From positions 25,471,169 through 25,535,168 of the forward strand of contig NC_030854.1 in assembly GCF_000208745.1 (NCBI RefSeq): DNA of 64,000 nucleotides. Direction: 5' to 3'. The stretch comes from Theobroma cacao. Its lineage: Eukaryota; Streptophyta; Magnoliopsida; Malvales; Malvaceae. Both the position numbers and the translations under genes were made by a program. The notes under the pieces are model-generated. The model was given only the letters and a program-made list of their open reading frames with translations, did not search any database and had not been told where the DNA came from. Every line of letters begins with the position of its first letter. Position 1 is the first letter of the stretch. This document shows, in pieces, positions 63,561-64,000 of this stretch.

Positions 63561-64000
63561 ATGTCGCCGGCCGCCGTCGAAATCCGATCACCGGATACCT
63601 TCTCTGCCAAGGCTAAACCCTCCTCCACTTCCCAAAGCCCTAACTCTAACCCCGACTTCACTGCGTTTCCTCCAACCGACCACTCCCAAATGAATTCTTC
63701 GAGTTTCGGCAATGCGGGGGAGTTCGATTGCGGCTTCAGCTTTGCTTCCTGGAACGGCCACCATCCCAAGTCGGCCGCATCTGTTCGGCCCCGACCGAGG
63801 CTGGTCAAGATTAGGAAGCAGTTGAATGGCAAGGTGAGAACCGGGCAGAGCGAGGTTGGGTCCGGTTTCAATCCGTTTAGGCAAGCCAGTCAAGATTCGG
63901 GTCGGGTAAGCAGTTGCGCTAATCTATCATCATCTGGGTTTTTGAAAAGTTTAAATAGAGCAAACAATGATAGTAACAACAATAATAGTAATAATAGTAT
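63561..64000 (+). CDS. N-terminal exon of a gene resembling plant DnaJ/TPR proteins (partial)
   Basis: The frame opens at ATG 63,561 (CAACAATGTC) in a GC-rich stretch and stays open for 146 codons to the window edge. It starts MSPAAVEIRSPDTFSAKAKP and is rich in Ser, Pro and Asn: a low-complexity, probably disordered region. RPRPRLVKIRKQ (about residue 80-90) and GSGFNPFRQ (about residue 103-111) are the only motif-like parts and recall N-termini of the plant proteins that combine TPR repeats with a DnaJ domain, where such motifs precede the folded region. The TPR and J domains, if present, lie beyond the window, so the assignment is tentative. An Asn-rich run coded by AAT/AAC ends the visible part. 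Composition contrasts with the AT-rich sequence to its left. Confidence 0.6.
   Translation, partial: MSPAAVEIRSPDTFSAKAKPSSTSQSPNSNPDFTAFPPTDHSQMNSSSFGNAGEFDCGFSFASWNGHHPKSAASVRPRPRLVKIRKQLNGKVRTGQSEVGSGFNPFRQASQDSGRVSSCANLSSSGFLKSLNRANNDSNNNNSNNS

Overview
This is a nuclear plant (eudicot) genomic window: AT-rich and gene-poor, with spliced plant genes, plant-type LTR retrotransposons and very little open coding sequence. The cytokinin dehydrogenase, the beta-1,3-glucanase and the gag/pol remnants are typical of a dicot tree. Malvaceae (for example cacao) is my best guess, but that is inference from the overall look of the genes and LTRs. It was not tested against a database.

Layout. Positions 1-6,630 are a graveyard of transposons: a decayed minus-strand Ty1/copia element is split by a 3,117-bp solo LTR (target duplication CTTGT) and cut at its 3' end by a CACTA element, which in turn is cut by an inverted second copy of the same LTR family. 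Positions 7,321-8,706 hold a complete two-exon GH17 beta-1,3-glucanase on the minus strand. Positions 8.8-13.2 kb are intergenic with MITE- and SINE-like pieces. Positions 13.2-26.7 kb are a nested stack whose insertion sites can be read to the base: a hAT transposase remnant is interrupted by a solo LTR (duplication ATGAT), which is interrupted by an Athila-like gypsy element (duplication GTTAC), one LTR of which is interrupted by a copia-type solo LTR (duplication CATAG). Positions 27.5-28.8 kb carry a spliced fragment resembling FATTY ACID EXPORT 1 (TMEM14 family). Positions 34-38.7 kb contain copia LTR and gag remnants with a non-autonomous hAT element (perfect 17-bp inverted repeats) nested in the LTR; a 333-base assembly gap lies inside it. 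Positions 38.7-53 kb are mostly intergenic with minisatellites, a LINE RNase H remnant and two unexplained coding-like scraps.

The right end is the gene-bearing part. A five-exon cytokinin dehydrogenase of the CKX1 type (53,357-55,532, plus strand) converges tail-to-tail with a small minus-strand gene whose two coding exons (58,383-58,353 and 56,383-55,998) predict a 138-residue acidic protein of unknown function. After a duplicated AT-rich intergenic region, the first exon of a gene resembling plant DnaJ/TPR proteins starts at 63,561 and runs off the window.

The genes do not form a pathway: a secreted wall/defence hydrolase, a hormone-degrading enzyme, a small unknown protein and a possible co-chaperone are independent neighbours. 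I found no convincing new biological system. The most informative observations are the precisely resolved nested insertions, the internally deleted Athila element, the palindrome-rich LTRs and the small conserved-looking gene.
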